Below, in pieces: positions 27,584-37,191 of a stretch of 64,000 nucleotides of DNA. Position 1 is the stretch's first letter. Each line of letters opens with the position of its first letter. The stretch spans positions 1,130,501 to 1,194,500 of the forward strand of contig NZ_LT629705.1 of assembly GCF_900103875.1 (NCBI RefSeq). Direction: 5' to 3'. The stretch comes from Pseudomonas arsenicoxydans (GTDB lineage: Bacteria; Pseudomonadota; Gammaproteobacteria; Pseudomonadales; Pseudomonadaceae). The position numbers and the translations under genes were made by a program. A model generated the notes under the pieces. The model ran no database searches, was not told the DNA's origin, and worked only from the letters and a program-made list of their open reading frames with translations.

Positions 27584-29131
27584 ATGAGCCAGGCGCCGCT
27601 TTCTCTTTCATTCAACCCCGCCGGTATCGAACTCGATCGTCGCCAGGGCTTGAGCCGCCAGCTTTATCAGGCGTTGCGCCTGCGGGTGCTGGACGGACGA
27701 CTGGCCAGCGGCACACGATTGCCGGCCAGTCGGGATCTGGCGACTGCGCTGGCGATTTCCCGCAACAGCGTGGTCCGTGCCTACGATCAGCTGTACGCAG
27801 AAGGGTTTATCGAAGGGCGTGTCGGCGACGGAACTTACGTGGCGCAATTGCCGCAAGCCGCACTCCCGACGAAAAAACTATCCACAAAAGTATCCACAGG
27901 GTTGTCAACAGGGTTACCCACAACCTTATCCACAAATTGGCTGGATTTGCCTGTGGTTTCATCCAGTAAAGTTATCCACAGCGGGCCTTTAGGGCGCGTT
28001 GAAAAGAATCATTTGGCGCTGCCGCCGAGTGGTCCTCCCCGGGCATTTCGGGTCGGCGTTCCGGCGTTCGATCTGTTTCCTTTCGAGGTCTGGGCCAAGC
28101 TGAATGCGGCTTTCTGGCGAAAACCGGATCTGCAGCAACTGTGTTACGGCGATCCGGCAGGGGATGCGCGTTTGCGCGGCATGATCGCCGCGTACTTGCG
28201 CAGCTCCCGGGGCATGCAATGCTCGGCTGAGCAAATAGTGATCACCAGTGGCGCGCAACAGGGGATTAGCCTTTGTGCACAGCTGCTGGTAGAGCCTGGC
28301 GATGGCGTCGCGATTGAAAATCCGGGGTATCGGGCGGCGGGGCATGCGTTCGCGGTGGCCGGGGCGCGTTTGCATGGTGTGGCGGTGGACGCCGAGGGCA
28401 TCGATTGCACCGAATTGAACGCGCTTAGTGATTGTCGTCTGGCTTATGTGACGCCGTCGCATCAATACCCGACCGGCGTGGTGATGAGCCTGGCGCGACG
28501 CCTTGAATTGCTGGCCTGGGCCGAACGTACCCAAGGCTGGATCGTCGAGGACGACTACGACGGTGAATACCGTTACAGCGGCGCGCCGTTGGCACCGTTG
28601 GCGGCCCTCGATCGGCAGGGGCGGGTGCTGTATGTCGGGACCTTTGGCAAGGTTGCATTCCCGGCATTGAGACTGGGTTATCTGGTGCTGCCACCCGGCC
28701 TGGTTCAGGCTTTCTCACAACGTCGGGCAGTGGATGTTCGACATTCTGAAGTGAGCACCCAGGCGGTGATGGCCGAGTTCATGGGGGCAGGGCACTTTCA
28801 GCGACACATCCGTCGCATGCGCCGTGCGGCCCTTGGCCGGCGCAACACCTTGCTGGCCGGTTGGCCCCAAAACATCCCCGGCATTGGCAGCCTGCCGAGT
28901 GTTGCCGCAGGCTTGCACCTGACGGTGGCGGTCAACTCGCAAGCTCGCGAACGCGAACTGATCGAGCAAGCCGCCAGTGTCGATGTCGAGATCAATGCAC
29001 TGAGCAGCTACTGGCTGCCCGATACACAAACACCGGTGGACCAGCGCGCTGGCCTTGTCCTGGGCTTCGCCGCTGTGCCCGAAGCGGCGATCAACGCAGC
29101 GCTCGCACGCCTGGAAAAGGTCTGGCGTTAA
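27584..29131 (+). CDS. MocR-family regulator (GntR HTH + aminotransferase-like domain)
   Basis: 515 residues. N-terminal GntR winged helix (SRQLYQALRLRVLDG, GTRLPASRDLATALAISRNS), a linker of about 60 residues (85-145), then a fold-type I aminotransferase domain with VEDDYDGEYRYSG and the PLP lysine K356 in TFGKVAFPALRLGYL. MocR proteins bind PLP and ligand amines and mostly regulate their divergent neighbour. The linker repeats (L/V)-(S/P)-T-x five times, residues 99-118, encoded by a 12-bp DNA repeat of DnaA-box type. Rare TTA, CTA and GTA codons appear there, unlike the rest of the gene. Confidence 0.93.
   Translation: MSQAPLSLSFNPAGIELDRRQGLSRQLYQALRLRVLDGRLASGTRLPASRDLATALAISRNSVVRAYDQLYAEGFIEGRVGDGTYVAQLPQAALPTKKLSTKVSTGLSTGLPTTLSTNWLDLPVVSSSKVIHSGPLGRVEKNHLALPPSGPPRAFRVGVPAFDLFPFEVWAKLNAAFWRKPDLQQLCYGDPAGDARLRGMIAAYLRSSRGMQCSAEQIVITSGAQQGISLCAQLLVEPGDGVAIENPGYRAAGHAFAVAGARLHGVAVDAEGIDCTELNALSDCRLAYVTPSHQYPTGVVMSLARRLELLAWAERTQGWIVEDDYDGEYRYSGAPLAPLAALDRQGRVLYVGTFGKVAFPALRLGYLVLPPGLVQAFSQRRAVDVRHSEVSTQAVMAEFMGAGHFQRHIRRMRRAALGRRNTLLAGWPQNIPGIGSLPSVAAGLHLTVAVNSQARERELIEQAASVDVEINALSSYWLPDTQTPVDQRAGLVLGFAAVPEAAINAALARLEKVWR
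27878..27980 (+). repeat. DnaA-box-like array in the mocR linker
   Basis: Five 12-bp tandem units begin at 27878, 27890, 27902, 27914 and 27926 with nonamers CTATCCACA, GTATCCACA, TTGTCAACA, TTACCCACA and TTATCCACA. A sixth, TTATCCACA, is at 27972. TTATCCACA is the consensus DnaA box, and two copies are exact. The sixth is out of frame with the tandem units and gives different residues (V-I-H-S). Confidence 0.75.
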
Positions 29132-29143
29132 TCACGCGGTACC

Positions 29144-32100
29144 TCATGTCTCGGTCTTTGGTTCCAGACCCAGAAACAGTTGGCGCAGGTCCGGGTCGAG
29201 TAGTTTGCGCAGCACGCCATCAATCGGCTCTACGCTGCTCAAGATGTGCTGCTGTTCCGGGGCGAGGGTCTTGAGAAAATCATCCGCGACTTTCAAGTGT
29301 GCCGCGGTGGGGTTATCCGCAGGGCTATCGAGGGCGTCATAGTGAAAATGCGCCACCCAAAACACCAGGTTGTTTGCCTTGTCGAGAATCCGGTATTCCT
29401 GAAACACGTCGCCTAAGCCTTTGGTCTGGATGCGTCCTCGTTCGTCGCGACGGATCTCAACCTGTCGGTTCTCATGCAGCCATTTGAAGGCGCTTTGTGT
29501 CGGCTTGCGCTTTTGGTACAGGCGCGCTCGCACCTCGACACCTTCTTGACGTATCTGGCGTGCCGCCTCCCGCAGTTCCAAGCTGAGCGTGGCGATTGGA
29601 GCAGGGGGGCCACCTGCTTTGTTGATCCGGATGATGGCCCGATCCACCTGGCTGGCACCCTGTTCCAGCTTGAGTGCCTGTTGGTCAAATACATCCTGCA
29701 TGTCGGCGGGTATGCGCCTTGGACGCAGGGCATCCTTGCGCGTTTGGGTGATGAACTCACGAGTATTGAGGTTCAGTTCAATGGCGGCCTCGATAATCTG
29801 GTTGTCATCCAGGGCCGAGGGTGGCAATTGGCGGGTCAACGCGATGGGCTTGATGGGCTCGTCCGTAGTAGTTTCCACTTCAGTCCGGGTGGGCGCGCGC
29901 GGCCGGGTCTTGTGCACTTTGACCGTTTGCCTTGAAGGCCCCTGCTGTCCTCGCTCTGCCGGTTTTCGCACCACCTGCGGCTCTGGCAACAACGCCTGGA
30001 GTCGGTCCTGTGCCAGTTGTTCGAACTCGGCAATAAGCGCTCGCAGATCATTAAGCCGGGGTTGCTTGACCAAGCCTGGGTAGGTGACAGGCAGTTCCTG
30101 AATACGCTGATCGGCATCGGCGAACGCTTCGACCAAACGGCTCATCACTTCCACAGGCACCTGCAAAGGGTGAGGGGTATCAGCCGCTTTTATGAGGTCC
30201 AGCACTTGATTCGCGGCGTGGGCGGCACTCACGACAATCTTGCCGACGGCGTCTCGAGCCTGGGACATCATCGGGCTGGCTTGCTCTTGAATGCACAACT
30301 CCTGCGCCATGCCGATTTCATTGGCTTTGAGATCCAGGGCAGTGAAGGAGGGCGTGAGTTTCCTTATTTTTAGTGATTGCTCAATACCGGCTCGTCCTGC
30401 TGCGCGCATACCCTCAAGCGTCGAGCCCGACAGTGCCAGTTTTTCGACCATTTCGTGGCTCAAGTCGATCGCCTGCTCGATCCTGCTGATGTAGGTCCCT
30501 AGCGGCATTGGATCTGACTGACTTGAGTTGCTCAGCATGTGGGTGGCTTGGGCATACTGGCTTTTCTTGATGACAAACCACAGCGCGAGATTCTTTTGCA
30601 GCAGGGTGCTCATGCGCAGCAGGTCGTAGACATAGTTCTTCGTTCCACCCAACGTGCGCCATTCCTGCAACTGCTCCAACACCTTCTGATACCCGGCGAT
30701 GGTTGTATCCAGTTTTTGCGTGTAAGCCTCGCACAAGCGATCGTAGTCTTTGCTATCGGCTTTCTGAATGTCGGTTTGCATCGCTGTCAGCTCGGTTTCG
30801 CTCAGCGTTTCCTGGTTTTTGAAGGTTTCCAGAACCTTGTCCAATTCATGTTTACGCACCTCGCCAGCGGCGACCTGGGGTTTGCTGAACACATTCCCGG
30901 CCCCCCCTCGCAGGCGTAACCGCAGATCGATAAACCATTGCCCTTTGCTGTTATGAACCAGCGGCGGGCCGGTTCGGCTGAGGCGACTGGGGTCGACGAT
31001 GTAAGCCTGTTCGTCGCCGTTGACCAGGACCTGGAACCAACGGTCGCCGACCTGGGCAAACTGTTTATCGTCGAGCTGGTAGAGATGGGGAGGCGCTTCG
31101 TTTACCTGCGTCACGTTCTCGTCAGCGATATCGATTGCCGGGACTTTGAATGTATCCAGCCAGGCGCCCAGCGCCGCAGGTGTGCGACGTGGCACTGCAC
31201 CCGCGACTTCAAGTGAGGAGTAGTGCTCCGGAGCTAGTTCCGAGGACAGCGGGACGGGGTTGAAGGTAATGGCGCCAGGCTCGATTTTCGGCGTGATTTC
31301 TTTCTCCGTCGAACGCCGTGTTTTGCCTGATAACGTCTTGCGCCGCAGCACGGCGTGATGGCTGAGGATAATGCCCCGGGTCAGGAGAATGTCCGAGACG
31401 GAAGTCCATACGATAAAGCTGTCGCCCTTGTCGCTGGCGTCGAGCGCCTGCTGGATCTCATTGATGCTCTGCCATACCCAGACCGCCGTTCCGACGGCTC
31501 CGCTGAGAACATTCGATGCTGCGTTGAACAAAGCCCAACTGCTGTCTTTGAGCAGGCTCCAGCGTCGTTCGGCATTCGATTGTGACTGGCGGTCAGCCAG
31601 ATCAACCAATGCCTGCGCATTGCTCTTGAACAGCATCGAAAGGACGTTGCCGGTGATCTCTTCACTCTCGAACACCACGCGCCCGAACCGGTTCGCGCGC
31701 TGCAATGGATTGACCAACTGTTCGGCCACCAGCCAGGGGGAAGGCAGGCCCACCGGGAAAACAGACTGAGCGTATTCAAAGCTCAGGGTTTTGTCGGGCA
31801 GCCATGCCAGTAACGAGTCCCTGAGTTCGCCGGGTTGGTGCAGCGCGTACAGCAGGTTTTGCCTGGAGGGAAACTGCAACAAGGGCTGGTCCAGCATTGG
31901 GCGATAAAGCAGACAAGGGCCGCTGTGGGCATTTCGAGGGCTGATGATGAACATGTTTGCGACCGTGTCGCTGGCGCTGATCAAGCGATGTTGCGGTGTC
32001 ATCGTGAGTGGGTAGATGGCAATGGACCTGGTTTTTTCGCTGTCGGGGTCAAGCAGTTCCCTGACGTATCGATAGCCGTGTTCATCGATCCCCGCCTCTT

Positions 32101-33661
32101 GTTTGACCTTGCCCTCAAGCGCCAAAAGCGGCAACAGCAAGCGCAATTGATCGCAGTAGAAGGTTTCCTGGCGACGGGATTCGATGGGGTCATCGATCAG
32201 TTTGCGTTTGATCAGTGCGGGGTACGCTTGGCCGATGTTGACCTGCGCCGCCAGGCTGGAGAGAAACGCAGGCGTCAGCCATTGCGGCAGCGGATGGTCG
32301 CGGATGAAAAAAGCCGTCGCCATGTAAGGCGCCTCGTTTTCCAGCGCGAAGTCGGCCAGGGTTTCGATGCGCTGGTCGAGGGGATTGGGCAGCGTCAGGT
32401 TATCAGTGGTGAAGCTGCTGGTGACGCGGATCCGCAAATCATCCAGCGGCAGGCTCGCGGCCCCTATGGCGCGTGTATCCGCGATGATCGCTTCACGCAT
32501 CAGGCGTTGCGCGTAGTCGGTAATGGAAGGTATCTCGGCTCTGGCGGCCTTGCTGTGCGGTTCACGGTAGAGCATGCCCAGCGCGCTGATGTAACGACCA
32601 TAGTCTTGAATGTCGGTTGTCGATGCTTCGCGTAACCAGTCGGGAATGGCCGAATTCAGTTGTTGGAAGCGAGCGTATTCGAGGGTATCCAGCCCGGTCT
32701 CTGGCAAAACGGCGTCACCGGCAGGCGCATCAAGGGATCTCATCGAGTCTATGGCATCGAGTTGTGACGTCACTAACGCCCAGGCCATGTGGTCAAAGAC
32801 GTTGCCGTCAGGCTCGAACACCTGCCATCTGAGGGCGCGTCCTGCCAGCTGTTCTTCCAGGCGAGCGGGGAGCGAGTCGCCCAATTGTTCCATTGAAGTG
32901 AAAGACTCGTAACCGCGCTCGATCGTGTACATCACCAGCAATTCGCGTTTACCGCTGGTGGCCCTGAGCACCAGGGCGCCTCCGATCAACAGATGGCTGG
33001 CGACCTCGTTTTCGACGGTATCAATATCGATCAGGCATGCCTGGATGGCCGACAGATCGCTGATTGAATGTTTACGGCTGGCTCTATCGGGCTCGTTGAA
33101 TACTTCACGCGCCATGGCGCATTCATCGCCGTCCCAGCCATTGACCGTCTGCACGTTCAGTGCCTTGCGCAACGAATCGGAGAGCTCCAGCCAGCGAGCC
33201 ATTTTCCTGCCTTTCTGGTTCCAGAATTCCAGTTGCTGGCGTTGCAGCTCGATGAACAGCTGCGGTGCTGTGTCGTTCAGCACCTTGGCAATTTCCTCGA
33301 TGCTGACCGCGAGGTGAACCGGGTTCTTGACGTCGGGTTCCAGTGTCAGGAAATGCTGCCCTTCAAGGTAGTTGGCTGTTGTCCCGAACAGGCTGTGTTG
33401 CAAGAGTGTGAAGGTCAGTGACTCGAATTCGATCGGGCCTGCTTCCACCTGGTCGTTCACGACGTTCCATTGCGGTGTAGCGATGGTGGTTTGGTCCGGG
33501 TCGATGTTCAGTTGCGGATAGAGCGTTCCCAATGCCTGGCGCAACAGCTGTGAGGCGACCTCATCCGGCAAAGGACCGTGACTGGTCTGCCCGATCAGCT
33601 CGCTTTTTTCTACTAAAAGCGTGGCGTCATCCAGGGACTCGGATGGAATGATATGGCTCAT
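29144..33661 (-). CDS. large DUF6543 / dermonecrotic-toxin-domain protein
   Basis: 1505 residues from the ATG with AAGG eight bases upstream; an extension of 18 codons is unsupported. Pseudomonads encode many such large proteins annotated with DUF6543 or a dermonecrotic toxin domain; this N-terminal half (residues 100-500) fits that group. A hydrophobic stretch (ASNVLSGAVGTAVWVW, near residue 680-730) may insert into membranes. A short beta module follows (DDKQFAQVGDRWFQVLVNGD). The C-terminal 500 residues are charged helices. No signal peptide, so export would need another route. No immunity gene or secretion gene is adjacent. Monocistronic. The catalytic residue set cannot be named. Confidence 0.85.
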   Translation of the reverse strand: MSHIIPSESLDDATLLVEKSELIGQTSHGPLPDEVASQLLRQALGTLYPQLNIDPDQTTIATPQWNVVNDQVEAGPIEFESLTFTLLQHSLFGTTANYLEGQHFLTLEPDVKNPVHLAVSIEEIAKVLNDTAPQLFIELQRQQLEFWNQKGRKMARWLELSDSLRKALNVQTVNGWDGDECAMAREVFNEPDRASRKHSISDLSAIQACLIDIDTVENEVASHLLIGGALVLRATSGKRELLVMYTIERGYESFTSMEQLGDSLPARLEEQLAGRALRWQVFEPDGNVFDHMAWALVTSQLDAIDSMRSLDAPAGDAVLPETGLDTLEYARFQQLNSAIPDWLREASTTDIQDYGRYISALGMLYREPHSKAARAEIPSITDYAQRLMREAIIADTRAIGAASLPLDDLRIRVTSSFTTDNLTLPNPLDQRIETLADFALENEAPYMATAFFIRDHPLPQWLTPAFLSSLAAQVNIGQAYPALIKRKLIDDPIESRRQETFYCDQLRLLLPLLALEGKVKQEAGIDEHGYRYVRELLDPDSEKTRSIAIYPLTMTPQHRLISASDTVANMFIISPRNAHSGPCLLYRPMLDQPLLQFPSRQNLLYALHQPGELRDSLLAWLPDKTLSFEYAQSVFPVGLPSPWLVAEQLVNPLQRANRFGRVVFESEEITGNVLSMLFKSNAQALVDLADRQSQSNAERRWSLLKDSSWALFNAASNVLSGAVGTAVWVWQSINEIQQALDASDKGDSFIVWTSVSDILLTRGIILSHHAVLRRKTLSGKTRRSTEKEITPKIEPGAITFNPVPLSSELAPEHYSSLEVAGAVPRRTPAALGAWLDTFKVPAIDIADENVTQVNEAPPHLYQLDDKQFAQVGDRWFQVLVNGDEQAYIVDPSRLSRTGPPLVHNSKGQWFIDLRLRLRGGAGNVFSKPQVAAGEVRKHELDKVLETFKNQETLSETELTAMQTDIQKADSKDYDRLCEAYTQKLDTTIAGYQKVLEQLQEWRTLGGTKNYVYDLLRMSTLLQKNLALWFVIKKSQYAQATHMLSNSSQSDPMPLGTYISRIEQAIDLSHEMVEKLALSGSTLEGMRAAGRAGIEQSLKIRKLTPSFTALDLKANEIGMAQELCIQEQASPMMSQARDAVGKIVVSAAHAANQVLDLIKAADTPHPLQVPVEVMSRLVEAFADADQRIQELPVTYPGLVKQPRLNDLRALIAEFEQLAQDRLQALLPEPQVVRKPAERGQQGPSRQTVKVHKTRPRAPTRTEVETTTDEPIKPIALTRQLPPSALDDNQIIEAAIELNLNTREFITQTRKDALRPRRIPADMQDVFDQQALKLEQGASQVDRAIIRINKAGGPPAPIATLSLELREAARQIRQEGVEVRARLYQKRKPTQSAFKWLHENRQVEIRRDERGRIQTKGLGDVFQEYRILDKANNLVFWVAHFHYDALDSPADNPTAAHLKVADDFLKTLAPEQQHILSSVEPIDGVLRKLLDPDLRQLFLGLEPKTET

Positions 33662-33762
33662 GACGGCTACCTTGGAGCAGGGAAGAGGACAAGAAGAACC
33701 TCTTGATTGCACCAACGGTAATGGAGCGCCAGGAGCCGGGGGTGGTAACTATTTATGCCTTC

Positions 33763-33792
33763 AAAAAAAGACCCGCAATCGCGCGGGTCTTT
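33763..33792 (-). terminator. intrinsic terminator after the polyamine-binding-protein gene
   Basis: Perfect 10-bp stem AAAGACCCGC / GCGGGTCTTT with a six-base loop, and an A run on the plus side giving a U run in minus-strand RNA, 18 bases after the stop. Confidence 0.85.
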
Positions 33793-33809
33793 GATCTTGA
33801 TAGGGCAAA

Positions 33810-34910
33810 TCAGGTCCCGGACTTGATTTTGGTCCAGGCCCGGGTCCGCGCACGTTCGGCATCGCGCGGCAGCGGTTGCAGGGTGTAGAGCGTGCCCATC
33901 GCCGTTGCGGTCGGGTACAGGTTCGGGTTGTTGCGAATGGCCGGGTCGACCATTTCCGTGGCGTCCTTGTTCGGGTTCGGGTAGCCGACGAAATCGCTAA
34001 CCGGTGCGATCACCTGCGGTTGCAGCAGGTAGTTGATGAAGGTGTAGGCATCGTCCGGATTCTTCGCGCCTTTAGGGATAGCGAGCATGTCGAACCAGAT
34101 CGGCGCACCCTCTTTTGGCAGACGCATGTCGACGACTACGCCGTTCTTGGCTTCCTTGGCGCGGTTGGCGGCCTGGGAGAAGCTGCCGGAATAGCCGACC
34201 GCGACGCAGATGTCTCCGTTGGCGATGTCGGCCATGTACTTGGAGGAATGGAAGTAGGTGATGTACGGACGAATCTTCATCAACAGCGCTTCAGCCTTGT
34301 CGTAGTCCGCCGGCTTCTTGCTGTTGGGGTCAAGGCCAAGGTGTTGCAGGGCCAGCGGCAGGATCTCCGATGGTGAATCGAGCAGGGCGACGCCGCACTG
34401 CTTGAGTTTGCTGATGTTCTCTTCCTTGAAGATCAGGTCCCAGCTGTCCACTGGCGCGTTGTCACCCAGGGCGGCTTTGACCTTGTCCGGGTTGAAGCCG
34501 ATCAGGATGGTGCCGTACATGTAGGGTACGGCGAATTTGTTGCCCGGGTCGTTGCCTTCCAGCAGCTTCATCAGCTTGGGATCGAGGTGGTTCCAGTTCG
34601 GCAGTTTGCTGCGATCCAGTGGCTGGAACACCCCGGCCTCGATCTGCTTGGCGAGGAACACGTTGGACGGCACCACCACGTCATAGCCCGAGTTGCCGGT
34701 CAGCAGCTTGGCTTCCAGTGCTTCGTTGGTGTCGAAGATGTCATAGACCAGTTTGGTCTGGGTGTTCTGTGCCTTGAAATCCTCCAGGGCCTTGGGCGTG
34801 ATGTAGTCGAACCAGTTGTAGACGCGCAACGTTCGCTCTTCAGCATGGACGGCGCCACTAAGCACTGTGGCGCACAGTGCCGGGGCGATAAAACGCTTGA
34901 GTCTGTTCAT
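33810..34910 (-). CDS. polyamine ABC transporter periplasmic binding protein (PotF/SpuD-like)
   Basis: 366 residues with a Sec signal peptide (FIAPALCATVLSGAVHA). PotF/SpuD-type fold with LRVYNWFDYITPKALEDF at the mature start, GYDVVVPSNVFLAKQI, SWDLIFKEENISKLKQCGVA and AVGYSGSFSQAANRA, which form the diamine pocket. Binds putrescine, spermidine or an acetylated form. It lies 12 bases after aphA in one operon, like PA1409-PA1410 in P. aeruginosa. No permease or ATPase genes follow, so it must use a transporter encoded elsewhere. Confidence 0.93.
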   Translation of the reverse strand: MNRLKRFIAPALCATVLSGAVHAEERTLRVYNWFDYITPKALEDFKAQNTQTKLVYDIFDTNEALEAKLLTGNSGYDVVVPSNVFLAKQIEAGVFQPLDRSKLPNWNHLDPKLMKLLEGNDPGNKFAVPYMYGTILIGFNPDKVKAALGDNAPVDSWDLIFKEENISKLKQCGVALLDSPSEILPLALQHLGLDPNSKKPADYDKAEALLMKIRPYITYFHSSKYMADIANGDICVAVGYSGSFSQAANRAKEAKNGVVVDMRLPKEGAPIWFDMLAIPKGAKNPDDAYTFINYLLQPQVIAPVSDFVGYPNPNKDATEMVDPAIRNNPNLYPTATAMGTLYTLQPLPRDAERARTRAWTKIKSGT

Positions 34911-34922
34911 TGTTCTAATTCC

Positions 34923-35954
34923 TCATTGGGCGCTTTCAAAACCTTCGAGAACATTCACGGCATTGATGCCGATTTCTTCCACGGCGTAGCCGCCTTCCAT
35001 CACGAACAACGTCGGCTTGCCGAGGCCCGCGATGCGCTCGCCCATCGCCAGGTAATCCGGGCTGTCGAGCTTGAATTGGGAGATGGGGTCGTCCTTGAAC
35101 GTGTCGACGCCCAGGGACACGACGACGATGTCGGCGCCGTATTTCTCGATTTCCTTGCAGGCTTGTTCCAGCGCTGCGCTCCAGCTGTCCCACCCGCTGC
35201 CGGCGGGCAAAGGGTAGTTGAAGTTGAAGCCTTCACCGGCGCCTTCACCCAGCTCGTCTTCATAGCCGAGGAAGAACGGGAATTCGGCTTCAGGATGGCC
35301 GTGGATCGAGGTGAAGAGCACATCGCTGCGCTCATAGAAAATCGATTGCGTGCCGTTGCCGTGGTGATAATCGACGTCGAGAATCGCGATCTTTTTATGG
35401 CCTTGATCGAGGAAGGCCTGAGCGGCGATGGCGGCGTTGTTGAGGTAGCAATAACCGCCCATCAAATCGCTGGCGGCATGGTGTCCCGGCGGACGGCACA
35501 GGGCGAAGGCACTGCGGGCGCCGTTCTGAATGGCGGCTTGTGCGGTGAGGGCAACTTGCGCTGCGCTGTACGCCGCTTGCCAGGTGCCGGCGGTGATCGG
35601 GGCGCCGCCGTCGAAGCTGTAATAACCGAGCTGGCCGTGCAGGCTGGTCGGCAGAATCCGGCGCAAGGTGCGAGCTGGCCAGGTGTAGGGCAGCAAGTCG
35701 CCGTCGGTGTTGAATTCGGTCCAGCGTGCCCAGGCACCTTTGAAGAAGTCGAGGTAGTCGCGGCTGTGGATGCGCGCAATTGGATCGAGGCCGAAATCCT
35801 GTGGCGCCTGGACCGGGCCCAGGTTCTGGTTTTGCACACGTTGCAACACATGGTCGGCACGCGAGGGCATCTCGAAGCAGGGCATCAATTGCCCGTCCAT
35901 CAATTCACAACGGCCGTGGTGCAGGTGGTGATCGTCCGAGTAGATCGTCAGCAT
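34923..35954 (-). CDS. aphA: acetylpolyamine amidohydrolase (histone-deacetylase family)
   Basis: 343 residues, near the 341-346 of characterised acetylpolyamine amidohydrolases. Zinc hydrolase of class II HDAC type that removes acetyl groups from acetylputrescine and related amines. Motifs seen: LCRPPGHHAASDLMGGYC with the His pair, ILDVDYHHGNGTQSIFY with zinc ligands, and SLGVDTFKDDP with the second Asp ligand. Paired with a polyamine-binding protein, it would let the cell use acetylated polyamines as carbon and nitrogen. Cytoplasmic. Confidence 0.93.
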   Translation of the reverse strand: MLTIYSDDHHLHHGRCELMDGQLMPCFEMPSRADHVLQRVQNQNLGPVQAPQDFGLDPIARIHSRDYLDFFKGAWARWTEFNTDGDLLPYTWPARTLRRILPTSLHGQLGYYSFDGGAPITAGTWQAAYSAAQVALTAQAAIQNGARSAFALCRPPGHHAASDLMGGYCYLNNAAIAAQAFLDQGHKKIAILDVDYHHGNGTQSIFYERSDVLFTSIHGHPEAEFPFFLGYEDELGEGAGEGFNFNYPLPAGSGWDSWSAALEQACKEIEKYGADIVVVSLGVDTFKDDPISQFKLDSPDYLAMGERIAGLGKPTLFVMEGGYAVEEIGINAVNVLEGFESAQ

Positions 35955-36134
35955 TTCTTGTTCTCCGCAGGCTGATTCGGTTGAACACAGTCTTGCGGCG
36001 CGGCGCGATTCGGAGAACGGCAGGAAAGGCCAAAAGGGGATAAATATGGCCAAAATACATGACCGAAATTCGCCCCTTATTGGCGCGATGGTGCCCCGGA
36101 TCAGCGCATTGACTGTTGAGCCTGTGGGGGCGGG

Positions 36135-37133
36135 TTATCCGTGTGGCCTGAACTGACTCGGCGCGACACCGCTCCAGCGCACAAAGGCATGGCGGAAACT
36201 GGCGGTCTCGCTGAAGCCCAGCGCCTCGGCGATCCGGTAGATCGGCATCCGGTCTTCACACAGCATATGTTTGGCTTGTTCAAACCTGAGTTCGTCGAGC
36301 AATTCCTGGTAACTGCACCCCAGGTCCTTGAGATGCCGACGCAAGGTTCGCGCTGAACAATTCATCTGCTCGGCCAATCCTTCAAGTCCGGGCGCTGCAT
36401 TGAGTTGGGTGCTGAGGAGTTGGCGAATTCGCCCCAGCCACGCCTGACGCCCGGTGAACTCAGTGTTTTGTTTGCGACAGCGATCGGCCATGGCCTGGTG
36501 GGTGATGACGTCGGCGAGCGGCAAGGGAAGGTCGAGCCAGCGTTTGTCGAAGGCAAAGGCGTTGTCCTGCGCCTCAAAGTGCAGCGGGCAGTCGAAGTGC
36601 TCCGCGTAGGTCGCCTCATAGTCAGGGGCGGCATGTTCGAAGCGTGCCGCCAGCAACGGCAGCGGATGCCCGATCAAGTCGTCGCAGATGACTTTCAAGG
36701 ACACCAGGCAAAATTCGGCATTGAAGACGGCAAGCGCCGGATTCTCCCGGTAGTCGGCGGCCACGAACCAGACGCGCTCGCCGTCGCTTTCCAGGCTCAA
36801 CTCGAAAAGTGTTCCCAACAGCGCCGGATAACGCATCGCCAGCCGTAATGCGTCACCGAAGGTGGCACTGGTGAGCAGCGCATAACCGAGGATGCCGTAG
36901 GAGGAAACATGCATCCGCCGCCCCAGTTCCAGGCCAATGTCTCGCTTGAGCGCGACCGCGTTGGCGCAGACCTGCATCTCCTGGTTGGTGGTGATGCGCG
37001 TGTCCGCCCGGCTCAGATCCGCCGCGCTGATGCCGCTACCGGCGAGCAGCGCTTCGCTGGACAGGCCTTCGGCCTTGAAGGTGTTGAGCACCAGTGAGAC
37101 AGCGTTGAGTGTGGTGAGGTGGGAGTGGAGCAT
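36135..37133 (-). CDS. AraC-family regulator with arabinose-binding-like N-domain
   Basis: 332 residues. N-terminal sensor of the Arabinose_bd type (residues 20-205) and a C-terminal AraC double helix-turn-helix (CSARTLRRHLKDLGCSYQEL; RIAEALGFSETASFRHAF). Resembles OruR-like regulators of amino-acid or amine use. Lies on the same strand upstream of aphA and its binding protein, with a 180-base gap, so control of that operon is a reasonable inference. Confidence 0.92.
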   Translation of the reverse strand: MLHSHLTTLNAVSLVLNTFKAEGLSSEALLAGSGISAADLSRADTRITTNQEMQVCANAVALKRDIGLELGRRMHVSSYGILGYALLTSATFGDALRLAMRYPALLGTLFELSLESDGERVWFVAADYRENPALAVFNAEFCLVSLKVICDDLIGHPLPLLAARFEHAAPDYEATYAEHFDCPLHFEAQDNAFAFDKRWLDLPLPLADVITHQAMADRCRKQNTEFTGRQAWLGRIRQLLSTQLNAAPGLEGLAEQMNCSARTLRRHLKDLGCSYQELLDELRFEQAKHMLCEDRMPIYRIAEALGFSETASFRHAFVRWSGVAPSQFRPHG

Positions 37134-37191
37134 GGGTGGTTCCAGCCGTGGAATGACTGGAACGCAGCAAGTTATATGCCGAGCGCAAAAC

